64,000 nt of DNA. Source: Tetradesmus obliquus. Lineage: Eukaryota; Chlorophyta; Chlorophyceae; Sphaeropleales; Scenedesmaceae. The notes beneath the pieces were generated by a model. It was given only the letters and a program-made list of their open reading frames with translations, was not told the origin of the DNA and searched no databases. Each line of letters opens with the position of its first letter. Positions within the stretch are counted from its first letter, which is position 1. Position numbers and translations under genes: made by a program. Location: positions 6,854,501 through 6,918,500 of the forward strand of contig CP126192.1 in assembly GCA_030272155.1 (NCBI GenBank), given 5' to 3'. This document shows positions 34,346 to 50,329 of the stretch, in pieces.

Positions 34346-35129
34346 GTGGCAGCAGCACAGGCACGCCAGGCCAGAGCAACTTGCTGCCTTCATGCTGCGC
34401 TTTCACGCCTGGAGGCAGCAGCAGCAGCAGAAGTTTGCTGCAGGTCTGGTGGACAAGGCGGCCGCTGCGACAACCGCAAGCTGGAGCCCAGCTGCTCTGT
34501 CTGCACAAGCAGCTGCAGCCAGACGCGCAGCAGCAAGAGCCCGCACCATGCTGCAGCCGCTGGAGCGCCAAGAAGGCCACTTTTTGCTTCCCCTAGCTTG
34601 CAAATTGCTGCCATCCACAGTGCGACGGGCGCAGCAGCTGCTGGCAAAGGGCCGTGCAGTGTATGCGCTGTTCTACCTGTGCCCAGGGTCTACCTCTGTA
34701 CTGCTTGTCTATGCAGGTGAGTTCACATATAGGTGAACAAGAGCAGTCAGTTGGATAACTTTGCTTAATTATTACAGCATAACAATAACGCATCCTTGCA
34801 GGAAGCATTCAGCCAAACAGCTGCTTGCAGATGGAAACGTGGCGGACATGGCTTGCAGGAACAGGTGGGTTATGCAGCAATGTCCCAGGCTTGAAGCACG
34901 CGAGGGTTCTGCGCATACCCGTCATTGTACCCTGCAACCAAGTTCTGCTTGTTTTGCTCATCAGCACGACTGCCCTTCTGTCCAGCCTCAACGTCAGGCA
35001 TTGTTTTGCCTGAATGGTGTTCATCAGTCTTTCTTGCGGCTAAGCTTCGCAATGAGGGCCTTGTATGAAGCATATGAGCTTTTCCAACTCATCACACAGC
35101 TGCCCCTGCTTGGCGTCTTTAACTCTGTT

Positions 35130-35330
<201 letters not shown>

Positions 35331-38300
35331 CACCCTCCCGCCACGCGTGTTCCTACAGCCAAGTCCCACAACCTGGCCCTGATGCAGCAGCTGCTGAAGC
35401 ACTACCTGCCCAACTGCGCATTGTTCCCTCAGCACTGGTTCGACGGCTGCGAAGGCAGCGGCATGTACCTGCGCTCGGACCCCGCCTGCAGCTATGCAGC
35501 ACTCGCTAGCGGCGACCTGCAGATGCTGCGGCAGCTGCTGCTGTGTGAGGGAAGCCTGGGCAAAACGTGGCGCAGCAGGCTGCTGCTGTGTTTTGCGGCT
35601 CGCCACAGCAGCGCAGAGTGCTTGCAGGAAGTGCTGGCAGCGCGCCAACTGCACTCAACGTTTGTAAGAAGCTGTGCACTGGTGGCGCCGCAGCACCTGG
35701 CGATGGCGGCAGCGAGGACAGACCCCTGGGCAGCAGGTGCGCAGTGATTGATAGTGGTGTCTTGTGCATCCTGCTACCTGGGTGCCTTTCATATCGTCTC
35801 TGTGCTGCTTGCTGTTGCCATTGTGTTGTCAGGCTTTGTAGATGAGTGCCATTGGCCGTCACTGGTGGCGGTTCACGAGGGTGAGCTTCCTGCATGGCAG
35901 CACAATGTGCGAAGCGTCTCTTTCTCCAGCAGCAGCCAGCAGTCCAACTTATCAGTGAGTCACTTGAGTGCCATGCAATGACTGCTTTGTTGATTGCGCT
36001 GCTGTCAACACGGCGTACTCGAGTGATCAGGCAGCTGACGGTCAATCCCTGGCATGCCATGACCATACCAAGGCAAGGCAGTGACACATCCGCTGCTGCT
36101 GCCCTTGCAGGTGCTGTGTCGCAGCTGCTGCAGGCAATGACGCCCAAGCAGCGCAAGCCAGCCAACATGCGGCCAGCCTACAAGGCGGCCTGCAGCAGCG
36201 GCTGCATGCCAGTGCTGACCGTGCTGCTGGCTGAGGCTGCAGCAGCGCCGCGTCAGCAGCTGCCGGTGCTGCTGGAGGCTGCTGCGGAGGCAGGCAACCT
36301 GCAGGTCTGGCACCAGCTGCTGCAGGTAGACGGCAGCAACCAGCAGCAGCAGCAGAAGCAGCAGCAGGAGGAGCTGGAGGAGGAACCGCAGCAGGAGGCA
36401 GCAGCAGCAGCAGCCTTGCCACTGCTTGACTGGTCCTGCTTATCCCTGCAGCAGCTGACCTCAGTGCTGCACCTGGCACTGCCGATAAGATATGGGGATG
36501 CTGCCTATCGCCCAGGTACTAGCCAGCAGCAGCAGTGGCAGGCAGCTGAGGATTCGTGCCGGCTGCAGATGGCAGACCTGCTATGGCAGCAGCTGGTGGT
36601 GCAGCAGGGCAGGGAGGCAGCGCTGCGGCAGCACCTGCGCGCCCCAGCTGCTGCAGAGCATCGGGATACGCAGCACCCTGCAGTAGCAGGGGCCACAGCA
36701 GCTACAGCAGGCACAGCTGCTACACTATAGGCTTGTGAGGTCAATAGCAGCCTGCTGTTTCTGTATCGTGGTTCGGGCGGCTCGAGCATACGCGACTTTG
36801 ACTGGCTGGGGATGTCTGCAGCGAGGGTGATGTGGCTGCAGCAGCACCAGCTGATCTTCAGACAGCACAAGCAGGTCGCATACCGTGCGCTCATTGGTGC
36901 CATGGATGCGGATGTAGAAGCAGGGGACTTCCCGCGTGCGCTGCAGCTGCACAACGTTGTGCAGGGCCTAGATGAGGTGCTGCGGCAATCCAAGGGCACA
37001 ACAGCGACTGGTGTGGTTAGACACAGCATCGGCGGGCGCCTGCGCCGGGCGTGCGCTGTTGGCGATACTGCTGCTGTCGCGCAGCTGGAGCGGCTGGCGG
37101 GCTTTGCCGGTCACTTGGCTACAGATCTGCCGGTGAGTCAGCGTGCAAGTTAGCATGGTGACGCCAGCTATCAGGCTAGCTTGGGCTCCCATCACAAGCA
37201 GGAGCAGGAGCAGCAGGAGCAGCGGCAGTTATTTCGCACGTGGCACATGCAGTTGGAAGGTCTGAGGCAGCTGGCTTAGCTGCATCTGCTGGTTTGGCCT
37301 TGCGAGGCTGCAGACGGCTAGCTGCAGTTGCATGCATTGCTGTTTGTGCTGGTGTTGCGAGCTTTATGTAGATTGCAGCAGCAGCAGCAGCCGCTTCCAC
37401 TCGACGGAGCATATGCCGCCTTCATCTGCACTAATGTGCCGTGTTTCTTGCTGATTCTGTAAACGTGCCGCTTTGGCTGCCACTTCTGGTGCTGCCGGCC
37501 GCAGCTACATCACGTGCTGCAGCACCCGCTGCTGCTGCGGTCCTTGCTGGGCGGCTTCTGCGGCCGGGCAGTACCATGGGCAGCCTTGCAGAGGAGCTGG
37601 GCTTGCCCTGGGCGCTGCTGCAGCGCCTGCTACAGCAGCGCGTGGATGCAATCTTGTCACGCGCTGATGCCCGGACACTGTAGAGGAGTACCAGGTGCAG
37701 CGTGATGAGCTGCTGGAAGCTGTGCAGCACACGCTGACGCTGGCACGGGACCAGGCAGTGACAGCGCAGCAGCTGCGTTCCGCTGCTGCCACTGCCCTTG
37801 CCTCGACCATGCAGCGCATGCAGGCTGCCGCCAATGCTGTGCAGCCTGAGCAGGCCGTGGGCGGCGAGGCTGGCCATGCTGTGGCAGCAGCGGGTGCAGC
37901 ACCTGCTGCACCCAACAATGCTGCTGTGCAGCAGCAGCAGCAGCAACAGCCGCTTGATCCCATGCAGCAGCTGGTCAACCAGCTGAACGCCGGCCTGCAT
38001 CTGCAGAACCAGGCGGGTGCCCAGGCGAATGCAGCAATGCAGCAGCTGCAGCAGATCGTGCAGGAGCTGCAGCAGGCAGGTGCCCGTGAAGAAGAGATCG
38101 CACAGATCGAAGCACAGGCAGTTGCAAACATACTTGATGAACAGCCGCAGGAGCAAGCAGAGCCAGGAGGCCTGCCTGGGGAGGATGATTCAGATGGTGC
38201 CGTGCTGCGGCAGCTACAGGCGCGGCTGGATGCAGGCGAGCGCAGCATTCCTGTTCCCAAGCAGGCGCAGCTGGGGCCACTGCCGCTGTGGCAGCAGTGC

Positions 38301-39059
38301 ATGCTGGAGCTGGTGGCGACCCACTCAATAGGGGTGCGTCGTGCAATGAATGGCAAACGGCTGATAGCGTACCTGACGTCAGGCATGCTGTTGGCAGACT
38401 CGCCAGCGGCAGCAGGCGACGTCACGCCGCTGCAGCGGCTGCTGGGTGACGCCGCATTCATCGCCGGTCCGCCGGTGACGCCGCAGACGCCACGGCTGCC
38501 GTGGGGGCGGATGGCGGCGCAGGCAGCAGTGGAGCTGCGCCGGCCGCAGCTGCTGGCCTGGGCGCTGCAGCCGGAGCAGCGGCAGCGGCTGTGGGGATCT
38601 GCCCATAACGCTACCAAGGCAGCACTAGTGGACCTCATGCAGCAGGACAGCACGCCAATCAGCAATGCCGTCAGCAGCCAGCCTGAGCAGCAGCGCGCAG
38701 ACTCGTTGCAGCTGCAGATGCACCAGCAGCAGCTGCTGCCTGGGCGCCCTGTGTTTGCTCAGCTGGCTGCTGAGACTGCGCTGCTGCTGCTCAACGTAAC
38801 GCCAAATGATGAGGGCCTGCTGAGTGACTGGCTGCAGGATGGGCTGCAGCCCGGCAGCAGCGCAGCAGACTTGGCACGGGCCAAGGCAGTGCTGGCAGCA
38901 GTGGTGGCAACCGAGCAGCTGCCGGCGGGTGCGCAGCTGATGCGGCGCCTCTGTTTTCTGCAGGTGCAGCGGCTTGGGGACGTTGACCTGCTGGCCCTGG
39001 TGGTGCTGTGGGGCCACCGCTTGCCGCAGGTGCTTTGGGCTGACAATGTGCCAGAGTAA

Positions 39060-39672
39060 GCCTTGCCAAAAGGCGGCTGCAACGGCAGATGTACTCAGGT
39101 CGTACTGCAACACGCCAGTTTGGGAGGCCTGTTCCGCCTTGCGCATTTCGTTGGCATGTTTAATTTTCTGCACAGGCATCATGCCTTCATGCATGGAGCA
39201 GGTTTGTGGCATTTGCATGATACGTGTGTTCAACACACCAAGTTGGGTTCCTGCACACGTGCTGCACAGTTGAATTCTTGGACCAGCCCAGTATACAAGA
39301 CTGGTAGGCTAGAAGAGGCTGATGTCTCGTGGGGGCAGTTGCAGTTGTGGCATGCATTGTTTGTCGTTGAAATGCACAGGCATGCGCTGAACAGCTGTTG
39401 TTTCTGGTGCCATAACCGCAGCAGCACCCTGCAGGTGTAGCACATTAGGAAGTCTGCAACTCATGAGCTGCGCTGTGCACGGCGTGTTCATCCCTCTGCT
39501 GTGCTTCTGTAGTTTCCTGGCTGGTGGAAGAATTGCCTGTCCTTACTTACCATCCGCTATCTGCGGGACAGTTTGCTTGCTTGTCTGAGTTGCCTGGTTT
39601 ACTGGTCCGCTTGTTCAATTGCATCGCACATTGTTATCTTCATAGCTTAGCTTGGAATTAAAAAAAGACTGC
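39060..39672. other. Intergenic region between P3 and P4
   Basis: No exon was recognised. It contains the P4 promoter by position. Confidence 0.35.
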
Positions 39673-41848
39673 ATGCGACCACAACGGGAGCTAGACCCGT
39701 TGAGCTGGAGGGCGGTCGCACTCCACCTGCCCGACCCTTCAGCGTTCGCAGCAAGCTGCAGGCGAGCCAAGGAGCTGGTGAAAGAGGACGAGTTCCGCCT
39801 GGAGTGGTTTGCCACCCAGCGCAGGTCAGTCACTTGGGAGCATCGAAGCAGCAGCAGCACGGCAGGAACTGCAGCTGTAGTGCTCAGCAGCAGCTGCTGG
39901 GCCGGCACACGCTGCTTATTCAGCCTAAGTATCACTGGCTTTTTTACATCATCAATGCACAGCAGAGGTCAGCTCAACATGTGCGTGGTGCATCGACCTG
40001 CTCAGCAGTGCTGCTGTCACCTGCCCCTTGCAACACACCGTACCAACTGCAACTGAACTCACACTCCAATCAGCATTGCTGACTTTAACCATCGTTTGAT
40101 TTTCTGCTGCTGCAGGAGCCGTGCCCCTGACAGGCCCTGGCAGTATGCTGCGCTGACGTGGCAGCTGCACAGGCACGCCAGCCCTGAGCAGCTCGCTGCC
40201 TTCATGCTGCGCTTCCATGCCTGGAGGCAGCAGCAGCACAACCAGCAGCACCGCCGGCATGCTGCATGCAACAAAGCAGCAGCAGCAGCTTCAGGTCCAG
40301 CAGCAGCAGATCAAGGAGCGGCAGCAGCACGATCACCAGCAGCAGCAGCAGGGCAGCGCAGTACCCTCCATCCGCTGCAGGGCTGTGAAGGGCACCACAG
40401 CCTGTTCCCTGACTGCGCCCCACTACCGTCTGCAGTGCGGCAGGCGCAGCAGCTGCTGGTAAAAGGGCGCGGCCTGGACGCGCTGTACAAACTGTGCCCT
40501 TACTCAGGGATGCTGCTGCACGTGTACGTAGGTGAGGGTGCATGCTGCTGTTCAGTCTTCTCGTCAGTGCACTTCAGCTCCTGGCTGTTTTCAGCCTGTG
40601 TATGCAGTCCAGACCATACATTGGGGTTGCGTGCATGCTGCTGTTCAGTCTTCCGGTCAGTGCAAATCATTGCCGTTGCGTTCTTCAGCCTGTGTATGCA
40701 GCGGCCATACACTGGGGTTGCGTGGCACCCCATCAGCTGCTACATTTTATTTTTAAATCAGAATATACGTATTAAGTGCCCTCGGCTAATCCGCTGCTGC
40801 CTGCCGCGCTGTGCTGCAACGCCGCCGCCTCTTCCGTGCAGCGGCCTCGCGCAACACAGCGCTGATGCAGCAGCTGCTGTCACACAGGAACCCAAACATC
40901 CGCAACTTCCCTGGCACAGCCAAAGGTGCCGTCTTTCGGCCAGGCACCATCGGCGCAGACATAAACGCCAGCCCCAGCATTGACCTCGCCTGCTGCTGCG
41001 CAGCGCTGAAAGCAGGCGACGCAGACATGCTGCGGCTGCTGTTCACCGCCAGCAACATCGCCAGCAGCGGCAGCAGCAGCTGGAGGCAGCGCCAGATGCT
41101 GCAATATGCGGCGCGGCACAGCAATGCAGCATGCATAAATGAGGCCGTGTGTGCAGTGCGCGCTTCCAAGCCGTACCTGAACATGCACACGCAGAGGGCA
41201 GCAGCAGCAGTGGTGATGCCGCAGCACCTACACATGGCAGCAGCACGGACAGACCCCTGGGCAGCAGGTGGGCAGTGATCCTGTGTGTGGCCGTGGCTAT
41301 TTACCTTGCTTGCTTGCCAACCTCAGGGTTCTGGCATGCGTTTGAGCAGGGTCCATAGAGCAGTTGGCTGAGTTATCGCTGTGATGATGCTGTGCAATGA
41401 GCGTGCAAATGGCGCTGTTACAATGGCAGCTGCCACACCCGGCAGCTGCTGCCCTGCCATGTCAAAAGGTGTTCTGGAGCTTGTTGGACAGCTGGGTGTA
41501 TGTCTTTTTGATTATAAAACGCCAGGTAGCTACTAGCACAGCTCAGCTGGCCAACATTCACTCATACATTGAGTTTGATTGTAGGCACTTACATGCCAAT
41601 GCATTCCTTCTTGCCGCAGGTGCTGTGTCACAGCTGCTGCAGGCACTGACGCCCAAGCAGCGCAAGCCAGCCAACATGCGGCCAGCCTACAAGGCGGCCT
41701 GCAGCAGCGACTGCATGCCGGTGCTGGCGCTGCTGCTACAGGAGGCTGCAAAAGCGCCGCATTCGCATGCGTTAGTGCTGCTGCAGGCTGCCGCACAGGC
41801 AGGCAACCTGCAGGCCTGGCGGGCCTTGCTGCAGCCAAGCACCAGCAC

Positions 41849-41888
<40 letters not shown>

Positions 41889-43642
41889 GACGCGCATTCA
41901 GACCCCCCAGCGCCTTTCTGGTCCCGCCTGTCTGTGCAGCACATCACAGACCTGCTGTGGCATGTGCTGCCAACCCTCGCCATCACTGATAAGCCTGGCC
42001 CTACTAGCCAGCAGCAGCAGCAGCAGTGGCAGCAGGCAGAGGAGGCCTCCCGGCTGCACATCGCAGATCTGCTGTGGCAGCAGCTGGTGGTGCAGCAGGG
42101 CAAGGAGGCAGACCTGCGGGTGTACGTGTACACAGGCTTCATTGGGACCAAGAAGGTTCAAGGTGGCAAAGACCTGTGGAGCTGTGCTACAGCTGTTGGG
42201 TCCTCCTGGTTGATGCAGCATAACCTGCCGCCGAAGCAGGACAGGACGTTCCATGGCATGCCGCCGCTGTGGTCTGGCGTACTCCACGCAAGCCGCGCAG
42301 GCGACTTTGCAGCTGCGTTGGGCGTTGCCAGTGCCGACAAAGAGATGCCGCAGAGGCTGCAGGATGAGCTGCCCATGAGTGACAAGGTTCAGGCGCTGCT
42401 ACGGCACAGCTTTGGCGGGCACCTGCGCAGGGCGTGCGCTGCTGGCAATGCTGCTGCTGTGGCGCAGCTGGAGCGGCTGGCGGGCTTTGCTGCCAATGCG
42501 TTTTCTGCAACAGAGGTGAGCAGCAACAGCAGCAGCAGGAGCAGCACATCCGCAGCCTATTTCTATTTTGCAACGGAAGCACAATAAGCAGCTGCATGCG
42601 CAGCATCTCAGACGCTATCTTAAATTGTCTGGAAGTGCTGCATTATTCACATACAGCAGTGATGTGCATAGCTGTTGCTGAATAATGTTGTGTCTTGCTA
42701 TAGAATGCACAGTAACTGCTGCTGCAGCTGCTGAGAGAGCTTTGCTTGTTCCTGCAGCCCATGACAGTGGCATTTATGCTGAGTTTGGCGCAGCATTCAC
42801 AGGGCAGCTGCACTCCAGAGCTCCTCACTGCTCGCGCCCCACTGCTCTTGTCCCTGCTGCTGCTCCTGTTGCTGCCGCTGCCTGCAGCTGGACCTGAACC
42901 GCCCGCTGCTGCTGCGGTCCCTCCTTGGCGGCTTCTGCGGTCGCGCAGTGACCATGGGCAGCCTTGCAGAGGAGCTGGGCCTGCCCTGGCCGCTGCTGCA
43001 GCGCCTGCTACAGCAGCACATCGAACACCGGCAGAGCCAAGCTGCTGATCAGCAGGAGGTTGATAAGCTCAGGTCCAATGCAGAGCGCTCAATCAGGTTG
43101 GGTCAGCAGCCTGAGTATCAGGCTGGCGTGCTGAGGACAGTTGCAAGTGCAGCGCTGGCAGCGGAGGTTGATCGGCTGCTGAGAGTAGAGGCAGCGCTGC
43201 TGCAGCAGCGCATCAACGAGCTGCAGCAGCAGGCTAGCGCCATGCAGCAGCTAGGTGGTGCATTCCTGCTGCAAGCTGGTGAGCTTCAGCAGCTGGTTGT
43301 GGCAGGGCTGCAGCAGCAAGCCGACGCAGTGCAACAGCAAGCTGGGGAGCTGCTGCAGCAGCTTGCCGATGTGCAACGGCAACTTGGCGAACTGCAGGTG
43401 CCCCAGCAGCAGCAGCAGCAGCAGCTGCTGCTGCCTGATCAGCAGGAGCAGCAGCAGCCTGATCAGCAGCAGCAGCAGCAGCAGCAGCTGCAGCTGCCCG
43501 ATCAGCAGGAGCAGCAGGAAGAGCAGGAGCAGCAGCAGCAGCAGCAGCCTGATCAGCAGGAGCAGCAGCAGCTGCCTGATCAGCAGGAGCAGCAGGAAGA
43601 GCAGGGGCAGCAGCAGCAGCAGCAGCAGCCTGATCAGCAGGA

Positions 43643-43684
<42 letters not shown>

Positions 43685-44567
43685 ACAAGACATTTCAATG
43701 GAGGAGGCAGCTGCCTTGCGCATGCAGTTGATGCAGCGGCAGCGAGCTGGCGAGCGCAGCATCCCGGTGCCGCAGCAGGCACAGCTAGGGCCGCTGCCGC
43801 TGTGGCAGCAGTGCCTGCTGGAGCTAGCATCCACATCCTGCAGCTTTGGTTGCAGCCGCTTGTGGCACAGCCACCCACATGGCCTGTATGAGTTTGTAAC
43901 AGCAGGGCTGTCTGTTGCAGACGCATCAGCAGCAGCAGTTGCAGAAGGTTCAGGCGTCACCTCGCCGCTGCAGCAACTGCTGGGTGACGCTGGCTTTGTC
44001 ACCGGGCCGCCGGTGACGCCGCAGCCGCAGCGGCTGCCGTGGGGCCGGCTGGTGGCGCAGGCGGCAGTGGAGCTGCGCCGGCCGCAGCTGCTGGCCTGGG
44101 CGCTGCAGCCGCAGCAGCGGCAGCGGCTGTGGGGCTCACATGAGTACGCGCCAGGCCTTGCTGTTATGGATCTGCATGACGAGGCCTGCAACCCAATCAG
44201 CTGCCAGATCAGCCGGCATCCGCAGCAGCAGCGGGCAGATCTGCAGCAGCTGCAGCAGCACCAGCAGCAGCAGCTGCCTGGCCGGCCCGCATTTGCACAC
44301 GCGATGGGCGTTGTTGCCTTGCAGCTGCTGCATGCAGAGCCGGTCATTTCGAACCTGCTGAGTCTGTGGCTGCAGCAAGCGCTGCGGCACAACAGCAGTG
44401 ATGCTGACGTTGCACGGGCCAAGGCGGTGCTGGCAGCAGTAGCAACAGCTGAGGAACTGCCTGCAGGGGCCGGCCGGGTGGACCAGGCGGCGCTGATGCG
44501 GGTGCTAGACACGGGTGATGCTGACCTGCTGGCACTGTTCATGTGCTGGGCCAGCCGCGTAGCGTGA
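39673..44567 (+). CDS. P4: F-box-like / ankyrin-like polyGln protein, most diverged copy
   Basis: Exons: 39673-39824, 40116-40531, 40842-41267, 41620-42515 and 42888-44567; 3,570 nt (1,189 residues), GT-AG throughout, phases as in P1, TGA stop. Exon A keeps the F-box-like core (LDPLSWRAVALHLPDPSAF) but only about half of its residues match P1. Exon C has its own insert (GAVFRPGTIGADINASPS) among ankyrin-like helices (SRNTALMQQLL, ACCCAALKAGDADMLRLLF, QYAARHSNAACINEAV). Exon D retains RPAYKAACSSDCMPVLALLL and LRRACAAGNAAAVAQLERLAGF. Exon E has an unusually long Gln region built of PDQQEQQ units, likely a coiled or disordered spacer, then QAQLGPLPLWQQCLLEL. The first ~120 bp of exon B are almost identical to P1, unlike the rest. 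A TGTAA sequence at 44627-44631, about 60 bp after the stop, is a candidate poly(A) signal. Confidence 0.8.
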
Positions 44568-44622
44568 AAGCGGCGCCTCATTAACTGGGCATGGGTGCGA
44601 CTGTTCAAGTGTGAAGTGACTG

Positions 44623-44643
44623 GTAATGTAATACAAACTCTGT
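44623..44643. repeat. Dispersed GTAAT-tail motif, copy B
   Basis: Twenty-one bases identical to 12266-12286. It lies 56 bp after the P4 stop codon and contains TGTAA, the poly(A) signal used in chlorophytes, so here it may act in 3'-end formation. Confidence 0.55.
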
Positions 44644-45404
44644 AACTTTGCAACAAGCAGACTCAGCTAAATGAGGGCGTGGGTGTCATGATGTTTGGTG
44701 AGACTTGTTATTGTCTTTTGTTCATCCAGAGCTGCAGAGGGTTGTTGACCTCCGGTGAAGCACCTCCAATGAATCTTTGTAATTTCACAGAGTGTTTCAA
44801 GCGCATCCTGTCCAGTCAGTGATTTGTATCATTCTACCATTTACCAACGCGTAGCCACAGCCCCACCCATGAAGGAGCCAAACAAGGGCATGATGTCTCC
44901 AATGCTTTAGAAGACACAGTTTCAGTTCGGCTAACCCAAGTCATCAGCATGCAGGAGCTGCACATGCTTACAATCTGAGGTTCAGCAGCCATGGTGGCCT
45001 TTTGAGGGACCACTTCAGGCAATGTGAGTACTCATCATGCTGCATTATACTTGTAATGATTGACCTGCTTGCACGTTACAACCCTTGAATACTACAGCAT
45101 GTGCGCACAGCAGCCGTAGCCACACAACCAGCCGGGAGCAGCCCACACCAATGCGTAGCCGGCAGCCAGGTGTGCCTGTCATGCCAGCCAGCATATCAAA
45201 CAGCCACGACAGTCACACCCCACACAGTCAAGCCCCCTCATCACGCCTCAACTCAGGCGCAGTGAGGCTACCGAATGCCGCAGCAGCAGTTTTAAGACAC
45301 GCATACATGCCAGGCACACATCAGGCAGCACATACAATCGAGATGCATCACACATGGAAATGCATGCACATGAGCAAAAGCAGAAACCCCAGCCATGGGC
45401 GGTT

Positions 45405-45462
45405 TAATATGACAGATTTAGGCATGGTCAATGTAATATGACAGTTTAAGGCATGGTAAATG
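45405..45462. repeat. 29-bp tandem duplication
   Basis: Two imperfect copies of TAATATGACAG...GGCATGGT at 45405 and 45434. No function is suggested. Confidence 0.7.
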
Positions 45463-45545
45463 GTGTACCACCACTGCGTGGCGAGCAGCCAAGCATGCTA
45501 GCTAGACTGAGCCAGAACTGTACAAGAACACCCGCATGGTCCTGA

Positions 45546-47732
<2,187 letters not shown>

Positions 47733-48420
47733 GTTGTCTGTGGCAGGAGTGCGACTTCGCGAACGGGATCGTGAATCAGATCGTTAAGCATATGGAGAAG
47801 GACGCTATCAACCTGTGGCAGCAGTGTCGCCAAATTTGCAGAAACGGAACACGTCGGTTGAGGTTCGATCGACCTTGGAGTCCAAGGTTGGTGCCTCAGC
47901 AGCACGGATTGCCTTTCGCCAACCAGACCATGTCACTGCTTGCATAGGCTAATGATGCAGTGCTTGTTCAGATGTACAACAGGCAGCGCCTTCAGTGGAC
48001 TGCACAACTGGGATCACTCTAAACATTGAGTACACCGCCTCTCTACATGCCATCAGGCAGTACATTAATGTTGTACTGCTGTCACTATGTATACATGTAC
48101 ATTATTGTACTGCCGTCACTATGCATTACATTACATTACATTACATTACATGCTCCACTCAACGAGGAGTGGGAACCCCAGTCAGGAGCCAACGAGAGGC
48201 TCATAGGGGGATGCAATAAGCGGCAAGCACATTTTGTCACTGCGTCATCTGCAATGCACACCGCTGCTGATTGCCACAGCCTTGGCCCTAAGCTGCAAAA
48301 GCACCACTTTACAAAGCAAGCAAGCAACCACACCAGTGTTGCCCGCACGCCGCCCTATGGCCGCCTAGCTGTGCCGCTGCCACAAGCATTGCAGGTGCAC
48401 GAGCCAAAGCAACTGAACTT
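47733..48420. other. Intergenic region between L1 and L2
   Basis: It contains the L1 promoter by position. It also holds a type-A upstream block (GTCCAAGGTTGG, about 47879) shared with the upstream regions of L3 and L5, and retroposon copy 3. Confidence 0.5.
48124..48215 (-). mobile_element. Short retroposon-like element, copy 3
   Basis: A (CATTA)n tract (48124-48151) and a core (48152-48210) with both AACGAG-loop hairpins intact. ATGCA flanks it on both sides (48121-48125 and 48211-48215), a clean candidate target duplication. Confidence 0.7.
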
Positions 48421-50294
48421 TCAAAGATGCCCCAGCTGCACAGAACATGGTGGCAACTGTGCAACAAGACCAACACACACGCACAGACACCAGCCAACGC
48501 AACACACTTGGGCATAAGTAGCAAGTATCAGCCACATATGTTGACCTGGCTGCTGGCCAGCAAGCCGCTGCGGCAGCCGGCACATACAAACCAAGCCGCC
48601 GCAGCGCCCTGGTCGAGCACCGCACCGCAGGCGCAGCGTGAGGCCACCCACACGGAAGTTCTCCAGTGCATCACACCCCTCCAGCGACAAATCCTCCACC
48701 ATAGGACACTTGGACAAGTCCGGCAGCTGCCGCAGGCTGCTGCAGCCCTCGACAGCCAACTCCTTCATGGTGGGTGGCAGCTCCGGCAGCTGCTGCAATG
48801 CTGTGCAGCCGCTGACGTACAAATACGCAAGCTTTGGCAGCAGCTGCGCAGGCAGTTGCTGCAAGCTGCTGCACCCGCTGCAAAACAAAAACGTCAGGCC
48901 GGCAGGCAGCTGCTCTGGCAGCTGCTGCAGCTGCTCGCAGCCACCCACGCTGAGCTCCTGCAGGCGTGGTAGCGAGCCAGGCAGCTTGCTGATGGCTGCG
49001 CCACTGATGCATAACTCCCTCAGAGAGCTGGCAGGCAGCCTTGGGAGCCTGGTGACTAACTGAAGCGCACCCGCCTGCAGGATCTCCAGGCTGTCTGGCA
49101 TGTCTGGCAGCTCCTTCAGCAGCTGGCAGTCACTGCAATTCAGTTCAGTGAGGCCTGTGTGCGCCAGCTGCGGCAGCTGCTCCAGCGAGGGGCAGCCTGA
49201 GCAGTTGAGGTCGCTTAGTGAAGCTGGCAGCTCCGGCAGCTGCATGCCAAGGTGCAGCAGAGCAGACAGAGAACAAGCCGCGTGCTTGGTCAGTTACCCC
49301 GTGGCAAGGAGGTAGTGTGTTATAAGTGGGTGATATGTGACTGCGTCACCACCCTTGCTAGGGTGCACGTGCGAAACACACCAGCTTCCTGATGCTCGAT
49401 AACATGGCAGCAATCATGCTGCAACGTGCACACCCACCGGTAGATGTGCCGCGTTACGGTATCGGCGACAATGGCAGTGATGCAGCCTTTCGTGCCAGCT
49501 GCAGCAGCTGCTGTGTGCAAACAACTTGCCAGAGCTAAGGATGCCGCTGACGTGTAGCTACAGTCCACCAAGTGTCTTGCTCGGTTACGGCAAACATAGC
49601 TGTACAACGGGCTTGTGCGACGCTTTCAACGCTGTTATGACGACACACTGCCGACAGCACTAGTTGTAAGACCAGACATGCTGCGTATCAGCAGCTTCTG
49701 CTCACCGCTGTCAGCGATTCACAGTAGATCGTGTGCAGGATCTTGAGGCCTTCAGGCAGCGCAGGCAGCTGCAGCAGCCCCCTGCACCCACCCGCCTGCA
49801 GCTCAATTAAGCTTGGCGGCAGCTGTGGCAGGGTCCTGAAGCTGCAGCCGCCGCAGAGCAGCTTTGTGACAGCGGTGGCGGTTAGGCTGCTAGGTAGCGC
49901 GTCCAATGCTTGGCAAGCCCAGCAGTCCAGGTGGAGCAGTGTGGGAGGCAGCTCTGGCAGCTCACATAGATTGCTGCAAAGGTGACATGCAGCTGCTTCA
50001 GCTGTGGCGGCAAGGGCGGCAGATGCTTGATGTGGTCGCTTTTGAGGGTAAGGCAGGTCAAGTTCCTGCAAGGAAATGATGTCGCAACTACTGACGGTGT
50101 GCATCAGCACAAGCAGCGGCTGCTGCAAACAGCCCCAAGCACTAGCAAGAGTGGCAGCATGCGGACGCCATGATCTTGATGGCATTATCATTGGCGCCTC
50201 TGCTTCACAACATGACACAATCAAGCAGTAGTGCAAACAACGGCTAACAGACAGTCTTTTTACTATATCACAGAAGAAATTTTGCTCAGGAGGA

Positions 50295-50329
<35 letters not shown>

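Larger units (their letters stand above)
44568..45545. other. Intergenic region between the P and L arrays
   Basis: P4 (plus) and L1 (minus) converge here, so it holds two 3' ends and no expected promoter. It contains the motif at 44623-44643 and a 29-bp tandem duplication at 45405-45462. No exon was recognised. Confidence 0.4.
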
